This document shows, piece after piece, positions 7,791 to 14,758 of a stretch of 64,000 nt of DNA (its first letter is position 1; the number at the start of each line of letters is the position of its first letter). The notes below the pieces were generated by a model, which worked only from the letters and a program-made list of their open reading frames with translations, had not been told where the DNA came from and searched no databases. The DNA comes from Halorussus salinus (lineage in GTDB: Archaea > Halobacteriota > Halobacteria > Halobacteriales > Haladaptataceae). Location: NCBI RefSeq assembly GCF_004765815.2, contig NZ_SBIS02000007.1, forward strand, positions 558,001-622,000. Reading direction: 5' to 3'. The translations under genes and the position numbers were made by a program.

Positions 7791-8750
7791 ATGTCAGAGG
7801 CTCACCCCGACATCAAAGCGGTCGTCTCCGAAGTACCACCCCTTCACCAGTTCTCCGTCGAGCAAGCGCGCGAAGGGTACGCCGACTACCTCTCGGTCGA
7901 GCAGGACCTCGCCTCGCTGGCGGACGTTCGGGACAGCGTCGTCCCCGGTCCGGACGGCAACACCGTCCCGATTCGGGTCTACACCCCCGAGGGCGAGGGG
8001 CCGTTCCCGGTCATGGTCTGGCTACACGGCGGCGGCTTCCTGTTGGGCGGCATCGAGTCCTACGACCCGGTGTGTCGGGTACTCGCCGACGAACTCGACT
8101 GCATCGTCGTCTCGCCCGAGTACCGACTCGCGCCCGAACACAAGTTCCCGGCGGGCCTCCGGGACTGCTACGCCGTCACGGAGTGGGCGGCCGACCGGAC
8201 GGACGTGTTGGGCACCGACTCGGACGAACTGTTCGTCGGCGGCGACAGCGCCGGTGGCAACCTCGCGGCCGCAGTCTCGCTCATGGCCCGCGACAAGGGC
8301 GGCCCTGATATCGACTACCAAGTGCTTGTCTACCCGACGACGACCTTCTCCTACGAGTTCGCCGACGAGGCCTCCGGCGGCGAGAGCTACTTCATCACCG
8401 AACCCGACTTGGAGTGGTCGTGGGAGCATTACCTCGAAAACGACATCGACGGGATGAGTCCCTACGCCTCGCCGCTCCGGGCCAGCGACCTGAGCGACCT
8501 GCCGCCCGCGACCGTCCTCACCGCCGAACTCGACCCGCTCCGCGAGGAGGGCGTCGCCTACGCTGACCGCCTCGAAGACGCCGGGGTCCCCGTCGAACAC
8601 ACCCACTACGACGAGATGGTCCACTCGTTCTTCACGAACGTCGCCGAACCCCGCGTCGAGCGGGCGTGGGACGCGATGGCCGAAATCGACGCCCACCTCG
8701 ACGCCGCCTTCGCCGACGACAAGGAGCAAGAGGACCTCCTCGTGGCCTGA
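7791..8750 (+). CDS. Alpha/beta hydrolase, HSL-type esterase/lipase
   Basis: The 319-residue cytoplasmic esterase has every hallmark of the hormone-sensitive-lipase family: oxyanion-hole motif WLHGGGFLLGG (H79-G82), nucleophile elbow GGDSAGGN with Ser153, and a triad completed by Asp248 (TAELDPLREEG) and His278 (DEMVHSFF). It should hydrolyse short-chain acyl esters; the natural substrate cannot be told. An in-frame ATG 18 bp upstream would add MFLRWN, but MSEAHPD is the usual type of start and is preferred. The gene stands alone between the small membrane proteins and threonine synthase. Confidence 0.9.
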   Translation: MSEAHPDIKAVVSEVPPLHQFSVEQAREGYADYLSVEQDLASLADVRDSVVPGPDGNTVPIRVYTPEGEGPFPVMVWLHGGGFLLGGIESYDPVCRVLADELDCIVVSPEYRLAPEHKFPAGLRDCYAVTEWAADRTDVLGTDSDELFVGGDSAGGNLAAAVSLMARDKGGPDIDYQVLVYPTTTFSYEFADEASGGESYFITEPDLEWSWEHYLENDIDGMSPYASPLRASDLSDLPPATVLTAELDPLREEGVAYADRLEDAGVPVEHTHYDEMVHSFFTNVAEPRVERAWDAMAEIDAHLDAAFADDKEQEDLLVA

Positions 8751-8846
8751 CGACCCGGCCGGGTCGAACGCCACCACGTCGCGTCTCCCGAGCGTAGAAC
8801 TACCTCGAACCGACCGCTTTTACCCGTCGCTTCCCTCGGACAGAAC

Positions 8847-10112
8847 ATGACTCTGCGTCTGTCCGAAGCGCGACCCGACCCGCCGGAGACGGCGAGCGAG
8901 GGCGTCTGGCTGTCCTGCATCGCGTGCGACGCGACCTTCGCCCCGTTCGAGGCCGTCCGATACACCTGCGACGACTGCGACGGCCTGCTCGAAGTCCGGT
9001 ACGCCGACCTGCCGACCTTCGAGGAGTTCGAGGGCCGGACCCCCGGCGTCTGGCGGTACGCCGACGCGCTCCCCTTCGACGAGGGCGTGAGCATCGACGA
9101 GGGCAACACGCCCCTCTACGAGGTGCCGACCATCGAGGCCGAAACCGGCGTCGCCGACCTCCGGGTCAAACACGAGGGGATGAACCCGACCGGGAGTTTC
9201 AAGGACCGCGGCATGACCGTCGGCGTCCGCGTCGCCGAGAAACTGGGCGTGGACCGCCTCGCATGTGCGTCCACGGGCAACACGAGCGCGGCGCTGGCGT
9301 GCTACGGCGCGCGAGCGAACACCGAGACGCTCGTCCTCCTCCCGGCCGGAAAAGTCGCCGCGGGCAAGGTCGCGCAGGCTAGCCTCCACGGTGCCCGAAT
9401 TCTCGAAGTGGACGGCAACTTCGACGCCTGTCTGGACATCGTGTCGGACCTTGCCGACCGCGGCGAGGCCTACCTGCTGAACTCGCTCAACCCCTTCCGA
9501 CTGGAGGGCCAGAAGACCATCGGCCTCGAAATTCTGGAGCAGTTCCGGGACCAAACCGGCGACCTGCCCGACCGCATCGTCCTGCCGGTCGGCAACGCGG
9601 GCAACACCGCGGCGCTCTACAAGGCGTTCCGCGAGTTGGTCCAGAGCGGCGCGCTCGACGCCGACGAGGTCCCGACCCTGACCGGCGTGCAGGCCGCGGG
9701 TGCGGCCCCGATGGTCGAAGCAATCGAGGAGAACGCCGACGAAGTGCGCCGCTGGGAGGAAGTCGAGACCCGCGCGACGGCCATCCGCATCGGCAACCCC
9801 GTCAACGCGCCCAAGGCCCTGCCCGGCATCCGAGAGACCGGCGGGACCGCGGTCGCGGTCTCGGACGAGGAGATAACCGACGCCCAGCGCGCGCTCGCCC
9901 GCGACGGCGTTGGCGTCGAACCCGCGAGCGCCGCCTCCGTGGCGGGCCTCCGCAAACTGCGCGAGTCGGGCGACATCGCGGCCGACGAGCAGGTCGTCTG
10001 CCTGACGACGGGCCACCTCCTGAAGGACCCCGACGCCGCGGCGACCGCCGGGGCCGACCCCGAACCGGTCCCTGCCGACACCGACGGCGTGTTGGACCAC
10101 CTCGGCGAGTGA
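8847..10112 (+). CDS. thrC: Threonine synthase
   Basis: The 421-residue PLP enzyme converts O-phosphohomoserine to threonine. An N-terminal zinc-ribbon-like pair of CxxC motifs (C24/C27 and C41/C44) precedes the catalytic fold. The PLP lysine is K119 in MNPTGSFKDRG; ASTGNTSAALACYG and the glycine-rich LPVGNAGNTAALYKA bind the cofactor phosphate. This domain order is typical of archaeal threonine synthase. The gene is single, preceded by a TATA-like TTTTACCC stretch near 8818 and followed at once by a hairpin. Cysteate synthase is a related alternative, less likely here. Confidence 0.93.
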   Translation: MTLRLSEARPDPPETASEGVWLSCIACDATFAPFEAVRYTCDDCDGLLEVRYADLPTFEEFEGRTPGVWRYADALPFDEGVSIDEGNTPLYEVPTIEAETGVADLRVKHEGMNPTGSFKDRGMTVGVRVAEKLGVDRLACASTGNTSAALACYGARANTETLVLLPAGKVAAGKVAQASLHGARILEVDGNFDACLDIVSDLADRGEAYLLNSLNPFRLEGQKTIGLEILEQFRDQTGDLPDRIVLPVGNAGNTAALYKAFRELVQSGALDADEVPTLTGVQAAGAAPMVEAIEENADEVRRWEEVETRATAIRIGNPVNAPKALPGIRETGGTAVAVSDEEITDAQRALARDGVGVEPASAASVAGLRKLRESGDIAADEQVVCLTTGHLLKDPDAAATAGADPEPVPADTDGVLDHLGE

Positions 10113-10137
10113 GGTCCCCGTCGGCGAGTCGGACCTC
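10111..10137 (+). terminator. Hairpin after thrC
   Basis: The inverted repeat GAGGTCC / GGACCTC (10111-10117 and 10131-10137) overlaps the last base pair of the thrC stop and is followed by CTCGTTCGTCTCC. The stem is perfect over 7 bp with a 13-nt loop. It may be a terminator or a 3' stabilising element; the following tract is only moderately T-rich. Confidence 0.4.
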
Positions 10138-10172
10138 CTCGTTCGTCTCCAGTCGAAACGGTGTCGTGCGTG

Positions 10173-10227
10173 CGTCTGACGCCGTCTTTCCCCCGTCCGA
10201 CGCCGTCTTCCGTCCGTCTGACGCGCC
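10173..10227. repeat. 21-bp tandem repeat, 2.6 copies
   Basis: Units begin at 10173, 10194 and 10215, each starting CGTCYGACGC; the first two are 21 bp with few mismatches and the third is truncated at 13 bp. The array lies between thrC and the coiled-coil gene, ending just before a CCTTTTTGAC box that may be that gene's TATA region. Confidence 0.75.
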
Positions 10228-10257
10228 TTTTTGACGTTCGATACCGTGTATCACTCC

Positions 10258-10704
10258 GTGAGCATCGACACCCCCGACGGCGCTCACGACCCCGAGAGGC
10301 TACCCGAGGGAGAGCGAGCAGACGGGTCCGACGAACGGCCCGACGACGAGGAGTTGGTGGTGGTCGTCTGTGAGCGACGCGTCTACGAGCGACTGCGACC
10401 GGAACTGGACGAACGGAGCGAGCGTCGGTACGGCGAGTACGAACGAGAGTACGAGGAGTTGCTTGCCGAGCGCGCGCGGCTGGCCGACGAGGCGAATCGA
10501 CTCGAACGACGACTGGAGGACAAGAAGTCCCAACTCGACGCGGTGGTTGAGCGAAACGAGGAGGTGCTGGAGGCGCGCACCGAGTCGTACCGCGAGCGAA
10601 TCGGAGACGCCGAGAGCGACGAGACGGGCGACGACGGCTTCGCGTGGACTGGCCGGAGACAGGCGGCCGGAATCCTGTCGAAGCTACAGCACTGGCTTCG
10701 GTAG
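10258..10704 (+). CDS. Acidic coiled-coil protein of unknown function
   Basis: From the GTG at 10258 the product is 148 residues; a TTG at 10231 would add nine. The GTG is preferred because a TTTTT-rich box lies about 28 bp upstream, as for leaderless haloarchaeal transcripts. After a short acidic head and a small beta-like stretch (ELVVVVCERRVYERL), residues about 65-125 form a continuous charged heptad pattern (YEELLAERARLADEANRL and following), a clear coiled coil. The tail ends ILSKLQHWLR. I do not recognise the family. It is convergent with the MFS transporter gene. Confidence 0.7.
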   Translation: MSIDTPDGAHDPERLPEGERADGSDERPDDEELVVVVCERRVYERLRPELDERSERRYGEYEREYEELLAERARLADEANRLERRLEDKKSQLDAVVERNEEVLEARTESYRERIGDAESDETGDDGFAWTGRRQAAGILSKLQHWLR

Positions 10705-10736
10705 TCCGACGGTGACGTTCGTTCGCGCTCGGCGGT

Positions 10737-11999
10737 TCACCCGTTTCGCGCCAAGCCGACCACGACGAGCGCACTGACGAGGAGACACCCCAACAACCCG
10801 GCGAACGCCGCGGCGTAGGAGACCCGGCCTGCGACGAACCCGACGTAACTCGGCCCGAGGCTCCCGAGACCGAGGTAGACGGTCCGGGTCGCGCCGAGGT
10901 CCCCGCCCATGCTCCCGTCCGGGAACGTATCCATCAGAAGCGCCTGCATCACCGGCGGGTAGGCCATCAGTCCGCCAGCGAAGACGACGACCGCGGCACC
11001 GACCGCGAGCGTTCCGGAGGCGGCGAGCAACCCGGCCAGCGCGCAGGCCGCGACGACCAAGGCTCCGGCCGCGACCCCGGCCCGCGGGAACCGGTCGCCC
11101 AGCGACCCCGAGAGGGGCTTGACCGCCGCGCCGACGACGAAGAGCGCGGCGAATCCGCCGCTGGCGAGACCCGGCGGGAACCCCTTCGACACCCGGAGGA
11201 ACGTCGGCAGGAACCCGGCCGCGCTCTGCCACGTGAACGCGTAGAGCGCGTAGGCCAGCAGGAGCCACCGCATCCGGGGGTTCTTCCGGAGCCGTCTTCC
11301 TGTCGCCGCGGCGTCCGAGAGACCAGCGGCGAGGGAGTCGCGATCCACCGCCGGGAACGCGTACTCCTCGCGCCCCCAGACGTGGAGCGCGACGGCGACG
11401 CCCGCGAGGACGAGGACGATTGGTGCGTACGCCGACCGCCAGCCAGCGAGCGCGAGCGCCGCGACCGCGAGTCCCGCCGCGGCCGCGCCGCCTACGTCGC
11501 CCGAGGCGGTGTGGAGACCGAACGCCTGTCCCCGCCGCTTCACGAATAGGTCCGAGACGAGCGCCCGCGCCGGGGTCGGGTAGAGTCCCGCGCCGGTCCC
11601 GACGACGACCGCACCGACGAGGAACACGGGGTAGGTCGGCGCGCTGGCGAGGACCGCGAACCCCGCGACGACCAGCGAGAGACCGGTGACGAGCAAGGTC
11701 TTGCGCGTCAGCCCGTCAGAGAGCCGACCGCTGGGGTACTGACAGAGCGCGTACAGCCCCCAGAGCGTCGTGAACGCGAGACCGGACTGGAAGTCGGTGA
11801 TGGCGAGGTCGGCCATCACGGCCGAAAGCATCGGCGAGAGGACGAGTCGCCCGGTCTGGATGGCGGCCCAACCGAGCGAGACCGCGAGCAAGAGCCGCCC
11901 GGAGTAACCGGTCAGCAGTCGCTCGTCGGACGCGTCGGTCTCAGGGATACTCGATGCGGAGTCGTCGGAGACTGTTTCGTCGGCACGACCGCGTGACAC
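10737..11999 (-). CDS. MFS transporter
   Basis: The product has about twelve hydrophobic segments and the loop 2-3 motif GRLSDGLTRKTLLV, the hallmark of the major facilitator superfamily; a second copy, SGSLGDRFPRAGV, lies between helices 8 and 9. The substrate is unknown. I place the start at the GTG at 11999 (420 residues, VSRGRADETVSDD) because ACTCAAATAC at 12021-12030 sits at the right distance for a leaderless start. An in-frame GTG at 12080 would add 27 basic residues and is less likely. The gene is divergent from the HTH/PemK-like locus and convergent with the coiled-coil gene. Confidence 0.85.
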   Translation of the reverse strand: MSRGRADETVSDDSASSIPETDASDERLLTGYSGRLLLAVSLGWAAIQTGRLVLSPMLSAVMADLAITDFQSGLAFTTLWGLYALCQYPSGRLSDGLTRKTLLVTGLSLVVAGFAVLASAPTYPVFLVGAVVVGTGAGLYPTPARALVSDLFVKRRGQAFGLHTASGDVGGAAAAGLAVAALALAGWRSAYAPIVLVLAGVAVALHVWGREEYAFPAVDRDSLAAGLSDAAATGRRLRKNPRMRWLLLAYALYAFTWQSAAGFLPTFLRVSKGFPPGLASGGFAALFVVGAAVKPLSGSLGDRFPRAGVAAGALVVAACALAGLLAASGTLAVGAAVVVFAGGLMAYPPVMQALLMDTFPDGSMGGDLGATRTVYLGLGSLGPSYVGFVAGRVSYAAAFAGLLGCLLVSALVVVGLARNG

Positions 12000-12118
12000 G
12001 CTCGGAGCAAAGAGGCGCGAGTATTTGAGTTCGGGCTTTGCGGCAGGGGCGTGAGTACGTCGGCTGTATTGATTGTCCACGCGTAACGGACGTATTTTCG
12101 CGGGGGCTTACCACGGGT

Positions 12119-12145
12119 GATACAGCTGATACGGTAGATACAGCT
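12119..12145. promoter_or_regulatory. 9-bp iterated repeats upstream of HTH/PemK-like locus
   Basis: GATACAGCT occurs at 12119-12127 and 12137-12145, with GATACGGTA exactly between them at 12128-12136, giving three 9-bp units in register. They lie 30-56 bp upstream of the HTH gene, around its likely TATA/BRE. This is the pattern expected of an operator for cooperative autoregulation. Confidence 0.55.
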
Positions 12146-12174
12146 AAGTACATAGAATACGAAATACGATCGAG

Positions 12175-12531
12175 ATGCCTGTCCACTTCGACGAATACGA
12201 GTCTTCGAACGCCGACATCGAGAGCGGGTCGAACGCTGGCCAAATTCTTCGGTTCTTGGCAAAGTCGCCCGAAACTGGCTACCGTCCGATGGAAATCTAC
12301 GAAGCGCTCGGCCTCGCGCGGGGGAGCGTCGGCCCGACGCTCAAGCGACTGAAAGAGCGCGGACTGGTCCGACACAAGGAACCGTACTGGGCTATCGCCG
12401 TGAGTCCCAAAGAGGTCGCGCAATTGCTCCACGTAGACGACGCCTACGAGATGCTGAACGCGCGGTACGGCGAGGAGGACTTCGAGTCGGCGATGGAGAA
12501 CGCCGTAGACCCCCGCGAAATGAGGGAGTGA
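12175..12531 (+). CDS. Winged-helix DNA-binding protein, probable antitoxin partner of PemK-like gene
   Basis: The 118-residue protein has a MarR-like winged helix: NAGQILRFLAKSPETGYRPM leads into EIYEALGLARGSVGPTLKRL (recognition helix, about 44-63) and the wing GLVRHKEPYWAI. The C-terminal 45 residues are acidic and could clasp a toxin. Its stop is five bases before the ATG of a PemK/MazF-like frame, an arrangement seen in haloarchaeal toxin-antitoxin loci. Iterated 9-bp repeats lie just upstream. The fold is clear; the antitoxin role is inferred from context. Confidence 0.75.
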   Translation: MPVHFDEYESSNADIESGSNAGQILRFLAKSPETGYRPMEIYEALGLARGSVGPTLKRLKERGLVRHKEPYWAIAVSPKEVAQLLHVDDAYEMLNARYGEEDFESAMENAVDPREMRE

Positions 12532-12536
12532 CGAAG

Positions 12537-12892
12537 ATGGCTGTAGTCGGTGAGACGCCCTTCCAGCGAGGAGACGTAGTCTGGCACGAAGCCCCGTTCA
12601 AGGAAGCAACAGGCGACCCTTCGTCGTCGTCAGTGACGATTCGAGACCGTTCCACGGCGAGGAGTACACCGTAGTCGCGCTCACGACATCGCCGAAAGAC
12701 GAGACGATACCGCTCGACTCCTCGGACTGGCTCTTCGGAGAGATGGACGAACAGTCCCACGCATCGCCGTGGTTCGCGTTTACCGTCAAGCACTCACGCA
12801 TCGTCGCTCCGCAAGGAAGTCTCACGGAAGACGCGACGGACAGAATTGCGAGAGCCGCGGCCCGAAACTTCGGACTGCAAGCAGAGGGATAA
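12537..12892 (+). pseudogene. PemK/MazF-like toxin, interrupted by a frameshift
   Basis: Reading from the ATG at 12537 gives MAVVGETPFQRGDVVWHEAPFKE, a typical PemK/MazF start in which RGDVVW is the first SH3-barrel strand. That frame then runs into a stop at 12664-12666. One frame back, from about 12608, the sequence continues as NRRPFVVVSDD, EEYTVVALTTSPKDE, SPWFAFTVKHSRI and so on to the TAA at 12890-12892, which are the family's later strands. One base appears to be missing near 12603-12608. Restored, the protein would have about 118 residues. Such toxins are mRNA-cleaving endoribonucleases. The break may be a real inactivation, programmed frameshifting or a sequencing error. Confidence 0.75.
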
Positions 12893-12922
12893 GACCGGAC
12901 TCCTCGCGCGGGCGTCTGTCTG

Positions 12923-13150
12923 TCAGAACGCCCCCGTCCCGAAGTACAGTCCGACCGCGACGAGCGCGACGCCGACCACCTGCACCAGTCGCCGCCACTT
13001 CCCCGCGACCGCGTCGTCGCCGTACTCGCCGCCCCGGCCGGGCGGCCGCCGACCTGCGGCGTGCATCCGGACGACCGTCTCCGGGGCCGCGAGGAAGAAC
13101 AGTCCGAGGCCGACGCCCAGAACCGCCGCGAGGAGGGTTCGGAAATCCAT
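12923..13150 (-). CDS. Small two-helix membrane protein
   Basis: A 75-residue protein with two predicted membrane segments (TLLAAVLGVGLGLFFLA near residues 5-21 and VVGVALVAVGLYFGTG near the C-terminus). They are separated by a basic loop containing GRRPPGRGGEYGDDAVAGKW. It resembles small conserved haloarchaeal membrane proteins of unknown function. Its ATG is 15 bp after the end of the htpX gene on the same strand, so the two are probably co-transcribed. Confidence 0.65.
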   Translation of the reverse strand: MDFRTLLAAVLGVGLGLFFLAAPETVVRMHAAGRRPPGRGGEYGDDAVAGKWRRLVQVVGVALVAVGLYFGTGAF

Positions 13151-13165
13151 CTCCGGGCTCCGGGG

Positions 13166-13990
13166 TTAGCTCCGCAGGCGCTCGATTCGCTTCTCGACCG
13201 GCGGGTGACTGGCGAACAGTCGCGCGAGGCCGGACCCCTCGCCGAAGATGCACAGGGCGCTGACCTCCGAGTCGATTTCGGACTCGCGGGCGCGCTCGCT
13301 CCCCGAGCTAATCTTTTCGAGGGCGCGAGCGAGCGGTTCGCCACTGCCGATTTCGGCGGCGGCGTCGCGGTCCGCGACGTACTCCCGGTAGCGCGAGATG
13401 GCGAAGACGAACACCATCACGAGCATCTGGGTGATCTGGCCGACGACCATCGCGAGGAAGAAGTCCGCGAGGTCGTTGTCGCCGGTCAGCAGGACGGCCC
13501 ACTGCGCGACGATGGCGACGATGGAGGCGACGCCCTGCCCGAGGACCATCATCACCACGTCGCGATTCCGGATGTGGGCGAGTTCGTGGGCGAGGACGCC
13601 CTCTATCTCGTCGTCGTCGAGCATCTGGAGCAACTCCTCGGAGACGACGACGGTGCCCGCGCCCTTTCGCCCGACCGCGAAGGCGTTGGGCACGCCCATC
13701 CGGGCGACCATCAGTCGGGGCTTGTCGATACCCATGTCCTTCGACAGCGACTCGACGCGGCGGTGGATGGTGGGGAACCGGTCTTCGGGCATGTCTTCAG
13801 CGCCGACGCTCCGGAGCGCGGCCCACTTGCCGATTTTGTACTGGACGCCGACGAAGGCGAGGCTCCCGAGCGCGACGAGCCAAATCGGGACGCCGAACGC
13901 CCCCATCGCGACGACCGACGCGAGCGCGTAGAACGCGAACAACAGCGACCCGACGACCGCCATGCGCGCTTTCAGTCCGAGATGTCTCAT
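13166..13990 (-). CDS. htpX: HtpX-like membrane metalloprotease (M48)
   Basis: The 274-residue protein has two N-terminal membrane segments (about 10-30 and 35-50) and a zinc-protease motif VLAHELAHIRNRD with H135, E136 and H139. Two more hydrophobic stretches follow (VMMVLGQGVASIVAIVAQW and FLAMVVGQITQMLVMVF), then the third zinc ligand region RYREYVADRDAA. HtpX degrades misfolded or damaged membrane proteins. The start at 13990 gives the usual family length. The gene probably forms a two-gene unit with the small membrane protein downstream. Confidence 0.92.
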   Translation of the reverse strand: MRHLGLKARMAVVGSLLFAFYALASVVAMGAFGVPIWLVALGSLAFVGVQYKIGKWAALRSVGAEDMPEDRFPTIHRRVESLSKDMGIDKPRLMVARMGVPNAFAVGRKGAGTVVVSEELLQMLDDDEIEGVLAHELAHIRNRDVVMMVLGQGVASIVAIVAQWAVLLTGDNDLADFFLAMVVGQITQMLVMVFVFAISRYREYVADRDAAAEIGSGEPLARALEKISSGSERARESEIDSEVSALCIFGEGSGLARLFASHPPVEKRIERLRS

Positions 13991-14134
13991 GTGCGAATCG
14001 TGGACGGAGAAGACACTAATAAGCGATGGATACCCGAATATATAAACTATATTGAACCGCGGGAAAGAAGACGGCTTCGACCAGTCTTCGGTCCGGCCGT
14101 CGGTTCCCCCGAGGAGTCAGGGAGCAGGGTTACC

Positions 14135-14293
14135 CTACTGTGACTCCGTGTGGGTCAACCGTCGGTAGGTGTGATACAGCCCAACGAGGGCCGTCACCAA
14201 TCCAACGAGTGCGGTCGCCAGTTCGACGACGACCGTCGCTCGCTGGAGGTTGACGATAGCACCGACGATGACAACCGGCCAAGGTTCGGTCAT
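14135..14293 (-). CDS. Very small single-pass membrane protein
   Basis: A 52-residue frame from ATG 14293 to TAG 14135-14137 begins MTEPWPVVIVGAIVNLQRAT, contains one clear hydrophobic helix (VVVELATALVGLVTALVGLY, about 21-40), and ends in a charged tail (HTYRRLTHTESQ). Codon use and composition are protein-like and the helix is well placed. No family is recognised. The first 17 bases of the gene and 10 bases upstream are duplicated in inverted orientation at 14471-14497. Confidence 0.5.
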   Translation of the reverse strand: MTEPWPVVIVGAIVNLQRATVVVELATALVGLVTALVGLYHTYRRLTHTESQ

Positions 14294-14303
14294 CGCATAC
14301 CAC
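14277..14303. repeat. 27-bp inverted repeat, arm 1
   Basis: Covers the start codon and first codons of the 52-residue membrane-protein gene plus 10 bases upstream. The reverse complement recurs at 14471-14497 with 25 of 27 bases identical. Confidence 0.75.
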
Positions 14304-14470
14304 TGCTTTAGACAGTGGTAAGAGTCAATTTCGACTAAATAACTAAAAGAGTTTATATTCTGGTGTGGAGTGGTGGGACTACCGTTACTCTCTACCCGCT
14401 ACTGCAAACGACACTCGTCGCTCTCAACGGCAGTATCTCCGTCGAAAATATCCGCGGGTCACCGCATGCG

Positions 14471-14497
14471 GTGGCATACGATGACCGAACCTTGGCC
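14471..14497. repeat. 27-bp inverted repeat, arm 2
   Basis: Reads GTGGCATACG followed by ATGACCGAACCTTGGCC; the reverse complement of 14277-14303 differs only at the fifth and eighth bases. The identical part covers the start codon of the small membrane-protein gene, so this looks like a partial inverted duplication of a gene start. Confidence 0.75.
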
Positions 14498-14644
14498 ACC
14501 TATCACTACTTTGGCGTTCGACAAAAACGTTTCCCAAACGAGAGGGTGTATTCGAACACGTTATAACTTCTCCTGAACGAATTACGAGTGAAGGCTGGAC
14601 TCCCAGTCAGCGAGCTAGGAGCGTTTTCCAGACCACGGTTGCGC

Positions 14645-14662
14645 GCGGTGCTGCAACACCGC
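14645..14662 (+). terminator. Hairpin followed by T-rich tract
   Basis: GCGGTG, a six-base loop CTGCAA, then CACCGC, followed by TCTTGATTTCTCTCTTT. This looks like a terminator for plus-strand transcription, but no plus-strand gene ends here, so it may belong to a decayed element. Confidence 0.3.
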
Positions 14663-14758
14663 TCTTGATTTCTCTCTTTAGAAAACTTAGATAGTAGCCC
14701 TTGGAGCGGACGATGGAGTACCGAGAATAAGTCTGCGGAAATAGAAGACGGCTTCCCC

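Larger units (their letters stand above)
14294..14758. other. Intergenic region of mixed composition, no intact gene
   Basis: These 465 bp between the small membrane-protein gene and serA are less GC-rich than neighbouring DNA. They hold the second arm of an inverted repeat (14471-14497) that again opens a short frame MTEPWPPITTL, which diverges after six residues and ends by 14576. A hairpin follows at 14645-14662. GAAGACGGCTTC occurs at 14744-14755 and at 14067-14078. The region may be a rearrangement or decayed-gene remnant; I could not match it to an insertion sequence. Confidence 0.5.

Noticed and set aside
14370-14576. Possible 68-residue plus-strand gene in the gap before serA
   Set aside because: Composition is not haloarchaeal; its MTEPWP start derives from the inverted repeat, not an independent gene.
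14067-14755. GAAGACGGCTTC at both ends of a 680-bp segment, as possible target-site duplication
   Set aside because: The 12-mer is itself nearly palindromic and likely common; the segment holds no transposase and includes a normal small gene.
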